Shown here piece by piece: positions 38,571-47,091 of a DNA stretch of 47,182 nt. The position numbers and the translations under genes are program-made. Source of the stretch: Candidatus Eisenbacteria bacterium (GTDB lineage: Bacteria > Eisenbacteria > RBG-16-71-46 > CAIMUX01 > JAHJDP01). Under the pieces are notes generated by a model that did not search any database, was not told where the DNA came from, and saw only the letters and a list, made by a program, of their open reading frames with translations. How positions within the stretch are numbered: the first letter of the stretch is position 1; every line of letters begins with the position of its first letter. The DNA lies in NCBI GenBank assembly GCA_018831195.1, contig JAHJDP010000096.1, positions 1 through 47,182 on the forward strand. Reading direction: 5' to 3'.

Positions 38571-41498
38571 TCAAGAACCGAGCGAGACCGATAAGGAAAC
38601 GGCGCGCCCCATCTCGATGATGGTTGTGGGTTTATCCGCTCCATCAATGGGCTGCTTTTGCTCAAAGCGAATATCCTCGTCAAGGATGTTTTCAACCGCG
38701 AATTTAAATGTGTATCTGCCCAGCTGACGACGAATGGTGAAATCGACCAGATGGCGGGGCACTTCATAAATATCCGGTTCGTCCAATGCGCCCAAAGCAT
38801 CGAGTCTTCTCCCAAAGGCATTGTAGATGAGAGCCGCACTCGTTTGACCCGTGCTTGAGACATAAGTGAGACCGAGGTTCACAACGGTGGGGGATTGGCC
38901 CTGCAGCGGCGGCTTGGATGTGTGCTGGATTCCAAGATCCCCGACATCGGTTTCGGATTTGACAAGCGTAAGGTTGCCGCTCAGCGCGAAATTTCTGAAG
39001 GATCCCGCCATATGCCCGAGCCCATACCGCGCTTCAATTTCGGCGCCATAGAGCTTTCCGACCTTGACATTCTGAGGCTGGATCAAGGGTTGAGCGCCGG
39101 GGACAATGGTTCTCTCGATTGGATCCTTGAGATGCTTGTAGAAGAGGCTGAAGGCGACCAGTTCGCTGAATCCGGGGAATGCTTCAAAGCGGGCGTCGTA
39201 GTTGTAGATTTGCGCCCGCTTCAAGTTGGTGTTGCCGGTCTGCGTGTAGCCGCCTTCGATATCCAGAATATTGAAGGGACTGATTTCGCGAAACTCCGGC
39301 CGATTGATCGTTTTGCTGGCGGCCAGGCGGAGATTTGTTTTCTTCGAAAGGGAATAAGTCAAGTTGATAGACGGCAGCCAATCGGTGTTTTTCAGCTCAC
39401 TGCGATAGATGGGACCCACGGTGTCATCGTATGGATTATATGTTTCCACAACGACATCGGCATCCTCAACCCGGAATCCACCGACGATTCTTAGCTTGTG
39501 ATGAAGGGGCATATCCACCATGGCGTATGCGGCGGTAATATCTTGGTGGCCGCGGTAGTTATCAGTGCCGGGAGAAGTGTTTTCGTTCAATCGGAAGTCG
39601 CTTGATGATCCCCCGACCCACTCATTCGACAGAAGAATTTCGGGCGGGAGCGCATAGAGCGAATCGCTGAGCACCGGCGAAACACGGGAGGGTTCTTTGT
39701 AATAGAAACGGCGCCAAGAAAAATCTCTATCCCTGTTTTCGTAGCTCACACCCATCTTGAATTTGGAATCGAGGCTGTCCCACTGGCGAAAGGGAATCGT
39801 CACCGTCAGCTCCGGAATTCTTTGATCTTCAACCATCGAGCCGAATTGCCGGGTCGGGCGCAGACTGTTATCTTTTGTCGATAAACGCCAGATATGGTAG
39901 GTTTCGATGATCTGTCCGTCGTCATTCGTGGTGTATTTCTCTTTGATCTCATAGTTGTATTCCCTTCGATCCGGTTCATCCAGAGTGGATCGGGAATAAC
40001 TGAATTTTGTATCAACGGAGATGCCGCCGAGAGGGGCGATATTGTGATGTGAGGCGATCGAGTTGGTCAAGATTCCTCTCTGTACATAGCGGTAACGGAC
40101 ATTCAACCAATCATCCCCGGTGGTGTCGAAATTGGGACCCTGCAGATGCCTGACCTCATCTTCAGAGCTGCGATTCAACATGGTCCGCAGGGATATAGTG
40201 TTGTGGCTGTTGAGACGATAGCTGGCATTTCCAATCAAACCCCAGAGTGTCTTCGCCTGAGATCTTCTGGCGTCATAATTTCGCTGCGGTACCAGATATC
40301 CTAAATCGACGGCGTTTGAGATTTCCTTGCCTGTGCTTGAATTGAAACTCTGTGACAAGGAGATAGAACCGAGGAAACCCAAAGGTTGGCCAAAGAGCTG
40401 AACTTCATTCCCGAAGGATCCTTGAAAACTATACGGCGCGAACGCCTTTTTGTTTTTTGTCTTCCAAGTGTTCTTGAATGATTCGCCCAGCAACTCAAGG
40501 GTGTCGGCGGAAAAGACGCCGCGATCCCTGATAATTGTGTGAGGAGCGATTTCCTTCACCAGATCGGGCAAACCGCGGGTCCCATCATCAATACCGAGGA
40601 AATCATACCTTCCGCCGGCATAGGACATAAAGCTCTTACCGGTTGTCATATTGGCGTAGCCACTCGACGCCGAGACACTCCAGATCCTGTGGCCTGGAAA
40701 ATCACGGATATTGATATTCACAATACCGCCGCCGAAATCGCCTGATTTGTCCGGCGTGTAAGTCTTCTGAACGACGATATTGTCGAGCAGGCCGGCGGCA
40801 AAGAGATCAAGTGGCACGACACGCTTGTTGGGTTCCGGCGTGCCGATAGTTGAACCGTCGACTTGCGTGGAGCTGTACCGCTCACCGAGACCACGGACAT
40901 AAACATAGCGGCCGCTGACGAGCGTGAGACCAGTGACCCTTTGCAAAGCCTCGCCGGCGTTGGAATCACTTGTTTTAGCGATTTGCTCCGCGCTAACGCC
41001 GTCACTGACCGCCGGCGATTTTCTCTGTTGCTGAAGGATAGAAGCCTCGCTTGTTTCATCCTTGTAACTTCTAACCTTTACCGTCTCGATTTTAATGGCA
41101 GATGGAACCAGCGTGATCTCGGCCGTGATGGATTGCCCTTCCTTGATCTCGATGCCGATGACCTTCTTTGGGTGATATCCAATATAGCTCGCATGGATCA
41201 TATACAGGCCTGGTGTCGTGGCGATCCGGTAGATACCATCATCCATGGCGAAGGTGCCGCCGGCCGCTGTTCCGATGGTGTCGGATTTGGAGTCGAGACG
41301 CTTCAAAATAATATTGGCGAAGGGGAGAGGATCACCCGTTTCAGAGCTGACGATTTTACCGATGATCTGAGTTGTTGAGTGATCTTGGGCAATGGCAGGA
41401 TGTGTATGAAGGAGAGGAAAGATTGACAAAAGGATTATGGATGTCATCACCCATAACCTGTGCCCTGCAATCCATTCCAAGGCTTTCTGACTTTTCAT
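38571..41498 (-). CDS. TonB-dependent outer-membrane receptor with carboxypeptidase-regulatory-like N-domain
   Basis: The protein has 975 residues. It has a signal peptide to about A-I-A-Q (residue 38). A carboxypeptidase-D regulatory-like beta-sandwich follows (about 42-135; I-I-G-K-I-V-S-S-E-T-G-D-P-L-P-F-A-N). The plug domain (about 165-275) has V-R-G-L-G-E-R-Y-S-S-T-Q-V-D-G and D-F-G-G-G-I-V-N-I. A 22-strand-type barrel runs to the C-terminus, which contains L-R-L-A-A-S-K-T-I-N-R-P-E-F-R-E-I-S-P. The family imports ligands with energy from TonB/ExbBD. The R-G-L-G-E-R-Y plug type belongs to a subfamily often next to an exported beta-helix protein, as here; the substrate is not known. A 13-bp hairpin separates it from the upstream gene. 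The last residue (S) is not the usual aromatic. Confidence 0.85.
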   Translation of the reverse strand: MKSQKALEWIAGHRLWVMTSIILLSIFPLLHTHPAIAQDHSTTQIIGKIVSSETGDPLPFANIILKRLDSKSDTIGTAAGGTFAMDDGIYRIATTPGLYMIHASYIGYHPKKVIGIEIKEGQSITAEITLVPSAIKIETVKVRSYKDETSEASILQQQRKSPAVSDGVSAEQIAKTSDSNAGEALQRVTGLTLVSGRYVYVRGLGERYSSTQVDGSTIGTPEPNKRVVPLDLFAAGLLDNIVVQKTYTPDKSGDFGGGIVNINIRDFPGHRIWSVSASSGYANMTTGKSFMSYAGGRYDFLGIDDGTRGLPDLVKEIAPHTIIRDRGVFSADTLELLGESFKNTWKTKNKKAFAPYSFQGSFGNEVQLFGQPLGFLGSISLSQSFNSSTGKEISNAVDLGYLVPQRNYDARRSQAKTLWGLIGNASYRLNSHNTISLRTMLNRSSEDEVRHLQGPNFDTTGDDWLNVRYRYVQRGILTNSIASHHNIAPLGGISVDTKFSYSRSTLDEPDRREYNYEIKEKYTTNDDGQIIETYHIWRLSTKDNSLRPTRQFGSMVEDQRIPELTVTIPFRQWDSLDSKFKMGVSYENRDRDFSWRRFYYKEPSRVSPVLSDSLYALPPEILLSNEWVGGSSSDFRLNENTSPGTDNYRGHQDITAAYAMVDMPLHHKLRIVGGFRVEDADVVVETYNPYDDTVGPIYRSELKNTDWLPSINLTYSLSKKTNLRLAASKTINRPEFREISPFNILDIEGGYTQTGNTNLKRAQIYNYDARFEAFPGFSELVAFSLFYKHLKDPIERTIVPGAQPLIQPQNVKVGKLYGAEIEARYGLGHMAGSFRNFALSGNLTLVKSETDVGDLGIQHTSKPPLQGQSPTVVNLGLTYVSSTGQTSAALIYNAFGRRLDALGALDEPDIYEVPRHLVDFTIRRQLGRYTFKFAVENILDEDIRFEQKQPIDGADKPTTIIEMGRAVSLSVSLGS

Positions 41499-41568
41499 AG
41501 TATGAAACCCCCATGTTTCAACTTTGATGACTCAATCGTACCGACTCCACAATCTTCGCGTCGTTTCA

Positions 41569-41604
41569 CCGTTCGAACCGGCGCACGGGATCCGGTTCGA
41601 ACGG
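41569..41604 (-). terminator. 13-bp perfect hairpin between the sorting-domain gene and the TonB receptor gene
   Basis: CCGTTCGAACCGG (41569-41581) pairs perfectly with CCGGTTCGAACGG (41592-41604) around a 10-base loop, starting 28 bases after the upstream gene's stop codon. Each arm itself contains the palindrome TTCGAA. No T run follows. It may stabilise the upstream mRNA, reduce read-through into the receptor gene, or bind a protein. Confidence 0.5.
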
Positions 41605-41632
41605 CGTCGATCACGACGGCATAGAGTTCAAA

Positions 41633-43369
41633 TTACCGAACGGCGATGAGACGGCCTGTCTTGGTCTCGCCACCACTCGTTAAGCTATAGAAATAAGTTC
41701 CGGCAGCGGCGTGACGCGGAAGATTCCAGGTCACGCTGTGCTGACCAGCGTTTAAGCTCTCGTTAATCAAAGAAGCAATCTGACGGCCCGCAGGGTCAAA
41801 AATACTCAACGCTGTATGGGAGGCCTTCTGCAGGCTAAAGGCGAAGCTCGCATTATTCGTGATGGGACTCGGAAAGGTATCGACCTTGAGCTGACTCGAG
41901 GCGACGATCTCATCGACATTCGAAGCATCCTGGCAATTAATCGCCGGACCCTGAGGATTGAAACCACGCGCACAGGTAGCGTCGTTGTCGATGTCCAGAC
42001 CCTTGGAGCTCCAGCCCATAACAATGCTGTTGTAGATCTGAGCATCTGTACCGCGGCGAAGCTTGATACCGCTTCCAGCGTTCCCGTCATGGGTCGAGCG
42101 TACCAGTGTCAGGTTGGCGAGGATTGGGTTCGAACGACAGGGACGGTCATATCCGTCTTCGTTGTTGTCAGCCTCGATGCCACGCTCAGAAGACTCATCC
42201 GCCCATTGTTGAACAATCGCAAATTGGACGCCACCGCGCCAACCCATCTGCCAATCAATCCCGTCATCCCAGCCCCCGGCGGCAAAGATGTGTTTAACGT
42301 AGACACAACCGCCGAACCACTCGACAAGATCGTCACTGCCGCGGAATGCCTCAATGTAATCGACCTCAGTGCCGTAACCGACACCTGCAAAAACGATGCA
42401 GTTGAGCTCATTATTCGGCTCGATCTCTTCACCGGAGTATTCGACGCGCAAATACTTGATGACGCCGCTGTTGTCGCAGTCGTTGTCGCCGCAGTAGAAG
42501 ACGTCCTCGAGCTGAGGAATGAATCCCTCGACGAGGCAGGAATCGCCGGCCCAGCAGTCGGCGCAGTTTGAGATAGCACGGCCGGTCACGACCAACCCGC
42601 CGATATCGCCGTTCTCCATGAGGCCGGGCTCAAAACCGCTCGTGATAATGATCGGCTCTTCCGCCGTCCCCTCGGCGAAGATCTGAGCGCCGCGCTTGAT
42701 GACCAGCGTTCCGACGGAGAAGGGTACGCCGCGGATAACCGTTCCCGGAAGAATCGTAATGCTGGATCCGGGCTCAATCAGGACTTTGCCGTCCAGCCAC
42801 CAAGCTTTGTCCGGACCGATGGTGACGGGGGTGTAGTAAGAACCGCGCAGGGTGTCGGGCGGGGCGGCGGAGAGATCTGTTCTATCGGCGCCGTCGTAAT
42901 TGTAATAGGTCCAGCCTTCAGTCCAGTCACCGCCGTGAATGGGATCCAAGGATACGGGGGCCATCGCGCCGCGAAAACAGACAGGTTCTATCTGCATCCA
43001 GGGTGGGGTTCCCGCACATTCGATCTCGCATTCGCGCTGCCAGAGAATCGGTGAAGCAATGTCATCAAAGGCGCCGAGAGCGATACTTCCTGCGGGAGGC
43101 ATAAAGTCGGGCAGGATGCCAGGGGTGTTATATGGATCATTGTAAGCGGCGCCGGTCAGCGGATTGATCACAGCTTCATCGTTGTACAAAAATGTGCTGA
43201 TCAATGTCGCTGCGTCGAAAGTGGCGCAGCCGCCGACTTCGCCATTCACGGGCAGGTTGTCATAAAATATGCAGCCATCAAGTGTGTGCTGTGCGACGAC
43301 CGGCGTGCCGGTCAAAATCACGACAGCGGACGCTGACAGTAGAAGCTTACTGACAAAAGAATGTCTCAT
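41633..43369 (-). CDS. exported beta-helix-like protein with sorting domain, linked to the TonB receptor
   Basis: The protein has 578 residues from ATG 43369, chosen by AAGGAGG and a clean signal peptide ending T-P-V-V-A-Q. The central region reads K-V-L-I-E-P-G-S-S-I-T-I-L-P-G-T-V-I-R-G and A-E-G-T-A-E-E-P-I-I-I-T-S, a beta-solenoid common in proteins encoded beside TonB receptors in FCB bacteria. Many cysteine pairs (C-E-I-E-C, C-A-D-C, C-G-D-N-D-C) suggest disulfides. The C-terminus is the Ig-like sorting domain (A-G-T-Y-F-Y-S-L-T ... R-L-I-A-V-R). It is probably the first gene of the locus 43369-37839. Its role with the receptor is unknown; capture of a ligand at the cell surface is a reasonable guess. 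Confidence 0.75.
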   Translation of the reverse strand: MRHSFVSKLLLSASAVVILTGTPVVAQHTLDGCIFYDNLPVNGEVGGCATFDAATLISTFLYNDEAVINPLTGAAYNDPYNTPGILPDFMPPAGSIALGAFDDIASPILWQRECEIECAGTPPWMQIEPVCFRGAMAPVSLDPIHGGDWTEGWTYYNYDGADRTDLSAAPPDTLRGSYYTPVTIGPDKAWWLDGKVLIEPGSSITILPGTVIRGVPFSVGTLVIKRGAQIFAEGTAEEPIIITSGFEPGLMENGDIGGLVVTGRAISNCADCWAGDSCLVEGFIPQLEDVFYCGDNDCDNSGVIKYLRVEYSGEEIEPNNELNCIVFAGVGYGTEVDYIEAFRGSDDLVEWFGGCVYVKHIFAAGGWDDGIDWQMGWRGGVQFAIVQQWADESSERGIEADNNEDGYDRPCRSNPILANLTLVRSTHDGNAGSGIKLRRGTDAQIYNSIVMGWSSKGLDIDNDATCARGFNPQGPAINCQDASNVDEIVASSQLKVDTFPSPITNNASFAFSLQKASHTALSIFDPAGRQIASLINESLNAGQHSVTWNLPRHAAAGTYFYSLTSGGETKTGRLIAVR

Positions 43370-43569
43370 GATGCTCCTCCTTGGATGAAGCGGAGTAGAG
43401 GTTGCAAAGCCCAAACCGGTTGCGGGCGCTGCCAGGTCATCAAGGCCTGGATCTCACTCATTCAGCGACCCAGGTCAAAATATAGAAAACGATGGATAGG
43501 ATAAGATCAGGAGGATGTGAGGAAGTGATTAAGAAAGAGTTAGAATGGGAAGAATATTCTAAGAAAATA

Positions 43570-44439
43570 CTAACGGGAACAATGCGGCCGATCATGAACG
43601 ATGACGCGTTCCCCGACGCGGCATCCCGCATCCGCCGCCGCTACGGGGCACTTGGCCATGAATAGAAAGATTGTATGGGAGTGATCGCCACTGAGGGTTT
43701 CATAATTGCCCTGGCCCTTGGCGATCACCAAATCGCTTTGCGCGAAGCGGGCTTGGAATGAAGCCGAGCAAGATTCGAGAATGGTGCCCGGAGCATCACT
43801 GCCGTTGTCGATCACGGGAACCAGGGCGCTCAGCCCGGCGACTTCCGCATCGGTTCGTGTGGCGTCATTGATCACGGGAGCGCCGCGGACGACGAGGGTC
43901 ATGCGCGCGCATGGCAACTGCTCGATCAGCAGTCGATCAAAGACAATCTCACCGGCGTTGTCGGCCAGATAGAGAATATCGCGTGCCGCAGCGGCGCGGC
44001 GGCGAAGTTTCTCGACGGCGGTTGTGTCGAGGGAGGTATGGAGCGCATCCTCCATGGCCTGGCGGATCTCATCCTGGGTCAGGTTGGTCAGGCAGCCGAA
44101 GTCGATAACATTACCGGCGATGGCGAGCGAGACGGCGGTGGCTAAAGGGTTCAATGAGCTGTTGACGCGCTTATGAAGATCGGGGTAGAGCGAGAGGGCC
44201 AGGTCATTGGAATCCTGCTTGATCTTGCGATAGGGATCCGGGTTACCAGTGGCCTCGCGCAGTAAACGGTGGATCTGCTGTCCCATCCAAGGAGGTGGTC
44301 GGTCAAAGGGCATATCGGCGGCCAACTGTAAAGTCGCGCGAAGAACCCGCTCATGAATCGCCGGATCGTCGGTGGCCATCCGGGATGCATCGAGCGCCTG
44401 CCGCAGGAAACAAGCCACGCATTCGAGGTAAGTACGCAT
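43570..44439 (-). CDS. DUF89 / ARMT1-like metal-dependent phosphatase family protein
   Basis: The protein has 289 residues, the usual length of the short prokaryotic DUF89 type. It has all the landmarks: the N-terminal M-R-T-Y-L-E-C-V-A-C-F-L-R-Q (C7, C10), L-A-D-N-A-G-E-I-V-F-D-R-L-L, V-V-R-G-A-P-V-I-N-D-A-T, D-N-G-S-D-A-P-G-T, and K-G-Q-G-N-Y-E-T-L followed by F-L-F-M-A-K-C. Family members are Mn/Ni/Co-dependent phosphatases acting on damaged phosphometabolites; the cysteine pair may hold a further metal. Cytoplasmic. A long A-rich gap separates it from the gene at 43369, so it is probably its own unit. Confidence 0.9.
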   Translation of the reverse strand: MRTYLECVACFLRQALDASRMATDDPAIHERVLRATLQLAADMPFDRPPPWMGQQIHRLLREATGNPDPYRKIKQDSNDLALSLYPDLHKRVNSSLNPLATAVSLAIAGNVIDFGCLTNLTQDEIRQAMEDALHTSLDTTAVEKLRRRAAAARDILYLADNAGEIVFDRLLIEQLPCARMTLVVRGAPVINDATRTDAEVAGLSALVPVIDNGSDAPGTILESCSASFQARFAQSDLVIAKGQGNYETLSGDHSHTIFLFMAKCPVAAADAGCRVGERVIVHDRPHCSR

Positions 44440-44574
44440 CTGGACCCGCTTTATGGAATCTCTGGAGTTTCAGGTGGCCGCTGTCCGCATCACCATATTT
44501 ATAGATAGCAAAATCAACGGCGCTACGATATACTATTTACACGATCAATCAACGACAGTGGATAGGAGACAGAG

Positions 44575-45639
44575 ATGAAACAAACCATTCTTCTACTGGC
44601 AGGATTAGCTTTGACAGCGAACATAACCCCGAGTCCTGGTGATTGGAAGATGGATATCCATCAGGACGGGAATGTTGAGCGCATTTGCATATCATCAATG
44701 GATAGCCTCTCCTTTACCGAGGATCTCGCGCCGCTGATGACGATTGTTCCATCGGGAATTTTCACAATGGGTGATGGCGCCGCCTATTGTGGGACGAATC
44801 AACTCGAAGTCACCCTCACACGCGGATTTCAGCTGTGCCGTCATGAGGTAACGAACCAGGAGTTTCTTGAGGCGCTCCAGTGGGCCTATGACAACGGGTA
44901 TGTCACGGTGACTTCTATGTCGGTGCAGGATAATCTGGATGGAAGTATTGAAATACTTCTGGATTTTGACAACGATTACGGAGAGATCTTGTTCGATGGC
45001 GCTGGAACCTTTTACCTGCGGGAAGCGCCGTCGGAGCTTGCTCAAAGCGCCTATCCCGAGGGGTACGATCCCACTTTTCATCCAGTCAAGGCGGTAAGTT
45101 GGTTTGGAGCGGCTCGATATTGTGATTGGTTAAGTCTTCAAATGGGGTTATCCCGGGCTTACGAGCACAGCGGTGATTGGTCGTGCAATGGAGGAGATCC
45201 CTACGCCGCAGAAGGCTACCGTCTGCCGACCGACGCAGAGTGGGAGTACGCGGCTCAGTGGAATGATGAGCGGGCGTATCCGTGGGGAATTGTAGAAACT
45301 AATTGCGGCCGGGCAAACTACGGACCCAGCAATCCAACGGATCTCTGTATCGGCTGGACTTCACCGGTCGGAAGTTATCCGGACGCCCCAATGGCGATGA
45401 ACCTCGAGGACATGGCGGGGAATGTGTTTGAATGGTGTAACGATTGGTGGCTCTGCAACTTGGGCTCGTCCCCTGTAATTGACCCCATCGGGCAACCCAC
45501 CGGGACCTACCGGGTGATGCGCGGTGGTTGTTGGTATAGCTCGGCGAGCAATCTGCGTTCTGCCGGACGTTTCTATAGCAACCCGTACGCTAGCTTTCAC
45601 ATTGTCGGTTTCAGGATCGCCAAAACCATAAACCCTTGA
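44575..45639 (+). CDS. exported FGE-fold (SUMF1-like) protein, probably without FGE catalytic cysteines
   Basis: The protein has 354 residues and a signal-like N-terminus. The formylglycine-generating-enzyme/sulfatase-modifying fold is clear: G-I-F-T-M-G-D-G near residue 62, H-E-V-T-N-Q-E-F, P-V-K-A-V-S-W-F-G-A-A-R-Y-C-D-W-L, Y-R-L-P-T-D-A-E-W-E-Y-A-A-Q, D-M-A-G-N-V-F-E-W-C-N-D-W, V-M-R-G-G-C-W, and a closing G-F-R-I-A. In true FGE two cysteines follow the R/K-G-G segment at fixed spacing; here the segment reads G-G-C-W-Y-S-S-A-S-N, without that pair. It is therefore more likely a structural or ligand-binding member than a sulfatase activator. TAGGAGA lies before the ATG; a terminator follows. 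Confidence 0.8.
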   Translation: MKQTILLLAGLALTANITPSPGDWKMDIHQDGNVERICISSMDSLSFTEDLAPLMTIVPSGIFTMGDGAAYCGTNQLEVTLTRGFQLCRHEVTNQEFLEALQWAYDNGYVTVTSMSVQDNLDGSIEILLDFDNDYGEILFDGAGTFYLREAPSELAQSAYPEGYDPTFHPVKAVSWFGAARYCDWLSLQMGLSRAYEHSGDWSCNGGDPYAAEGYRLPTDAEWEYAAQWNDERAYPWGIVETNCGRANYGPSNPTDLCIGWTSPVGSYPDAPMAMNLEDMAGNVFEWCNDWWLCNLGSSPVIDPIGQPTGTYRVMRGGCWYSSASNLRSAGRFYSNPYASFHIVGFRIAKTINP

Positions 45640-45664
45640 CATCATGATCGATTTTCCGTGGGGA

Positions 45665-45699
45665 ATGAAAAGCCGGATTGCAACCGATCCGGCTTTCAT
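45665..45699 (+). terminator. hairpin terminator after the FGE-fold gene
   Basis: AGCCGGAT (45671-45678) pairs with ATCCGGCT (45687-45694) around an 8-base loop; flanking A/T bases extend the stem with one bulge. It starts about 25 bases after the stop codon and is followed by a short T-containing stretch (TTTCATGATT). Confidence 0.55.
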
Positions 45700-45728
45700 G
45701 ATTATCTAGCCAAGTGGCAGTCAAGAAG

Positions 45729-45734
45729 AGGAGG
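45729..45734 (+). promoter_or_regulatory. ribosome-binding site AGGAGG selecting GTG 45742
   Basis: AGGAGG lies seven bases before GTG 45742. The frame is open back to 45658, but that would translate through the terminator hairpin; the ATG at 45760 lies too far from the site. Confidence 0.55.
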
Positions 45735-45741
45735 AGGGGCG

Positions 45742-47040
45742 GTGATTCACACGGCAACTATGCGGGTCAAGGCAATCTTCGATCCAAACATGATTTCTAT
45801 CCCGATCGCTCTCTGGGTGATCACTTTTATGATCGCGGGGCTGGCCTTCTCCGCAACTGCCGGTGGAGGCGAGACACTGGCCCAGGATGTCGAGCAGCTT
45901 CTCCGCGCCGCGGATAAAGATATCACTGCCGGCCAGCTGGCTCCTGCCGCAGAGAAGATCGCCGAGGCGGAGAAGAAGCTGGCGGAACTCAAAACCGCCG
46001 ACCCGCGCCACCGTGCTGTTCGGCCTATGACCGCAAGGCTCGCCGCGGTTCAGAAGAGATATCAGGAAGCGCTGGCGGCAGGTCCGCCGGAAACCGAAGC
46101 CGCTGATGCCGCGGCGGCCGCCGGGGCCACCGCGCAGGCCGATGCCGAGCTTATGATCGCGCTCTATGATAAATACTATCCACAGCTCGATCTGATCCAC
46201 GGCAATTCCCTTGTTTATGGGATCCAGGAGTCAGATGCCAAGAAGGCGCTCGCCGATGTCGAGGCGGCAGAGGCGCTCCTGCCGGAATTTGCAAGTGAGT
46301 TGGGCCGCCTGGCCGACACCTATGGAACCGAATCAATGGAGATCGGAAACAATCTCCATAGCAAGGGCGTGAAGATCTCCGGCGATCCGGGCGGCCGCTT
46401 GGCCTACCTGATCGAGGCCACCGGCAAGGTGCGCAAATCGCGTGAGGCGAGCGCTGTTTCGTGCGCCCAGAATGCCGAGACCCTGCTGGGAAACCACTCC
46501 GGCCCCATCACCGACGCGCGTTTGAAGCGTCTCGAGGATGTCAAAAAACTGCTCGTGGTCGGCCATGAGCTTGATCCCAATAATGATAAAGTGGGTACGA
46601 TGCTGGCCGAAATCGACGATCAGATCAGTGGGGCATCGCTTCAGATGGAGGCGGAGATTAACGCAGCGGCATGGGCGGGGAATGTACAGAGCTTTCCCGG
46701 TCCCGGTGACACCGGCGCTCTGGCCAAAGAGGCCTTGAGCTTCTTCCGGGCGCATGATGGATGGGGCGGTCGCAAAGACAAAAAGATCGAGGTGCTCGAT
46801 GTCTGCGTACGCGGCCCTTGGCAAGTGGCCGAGCGTGATATCTTCGGCCGGGTGATCAGCTGGCGCCTGCCGATTCACGTGGCCGTGACCGATCCCGATT
46901 TGCGGCCCCGCAACATCGCCCGTGTCTATGAGCTCTCGATCCTCGCGTTGGAAGGATCACCGGACCATGCGCCTCAAAAGCCGCCCTTCGGCGGTTATTG
47001 GGTGGGAAACAGCTGGATGATGCGGCTTGATAATTTTTAG
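45742..47040 (+). CDS. exported or membrane-anchored protein of unknown function with helical repeats
   Basis: The protein has 432 residues from GTG 45742. One hydrophobic segment (about 17-40) is a signal peptide or anchor. Next comes an alanine- and lysine-rich helical region (V-E-Q-L-L-R-A-A-D-K-D-I ... A-A-E-K-I-A-E-A-E-K-K-L-A-E-L) of coiled-coil or TPR-like character, an alanine-rich low-complexity stretch (about 125-145), more helices, and a distinct C-terminal domain (about 330-432) with W-G-G-R-K-D-K-K-I-E-V-L-D-V-C-V-R-G-P-W-Q-V and a G-N-S-W-M-M-R-L-D-N-F end. This C-terminal part resembles domains seen in exported proteins of uncultured bacteria, but I cannot name it. Function unassigned. 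Confidence 0.65.
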   Translation: MIHTATMRVKAIFDPNMISIPIALWVITFMIAGLAFSATAGGGETLAQDVEQLLRAADKDITAGQLAPAAEKIAEAEKKLAELKTADPRHRAVRPMTARLAAVQKRYQEALAAGPPETEAADAAAAAGATAQADAELMIALYDKYYPQLDLIHGNSLVYGIQESDAKKALADVEAAEALLPEFASELGRLADTYGTESMEIGNNLHSKGVKISGDPGGRLAYLIEATGKVRKSREASAVSCAQNAETLLGNHSGPITDARLKRLEDVKKLLVVGHELDPNNDKVGTMLAEIDDQISGASLQMEAEINAAAWAGNVQSFPGPGDTGALAKEALSFFRAHDGWGGRKDKKIEVLDVCVRGPWQVAERDIFGRVISWRLPIHVAVTDPDLRPRNIARVYELSILALEGSPDHAPQKPPFGGYWVGNSWMMRLDNF

Positions 47041-47091
47041 GTTGTGCTTCGAAGATTGCATTTGGCGTGTTTCCTGCTCACCTAGCAGGGT

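Noticed and set aside
43551-43560. AGAATATTCT, a perfect 10-base palindrome.
   Set aside because: Short and AT-rich, likely by chance in an A-rich gap; no second copy was found.
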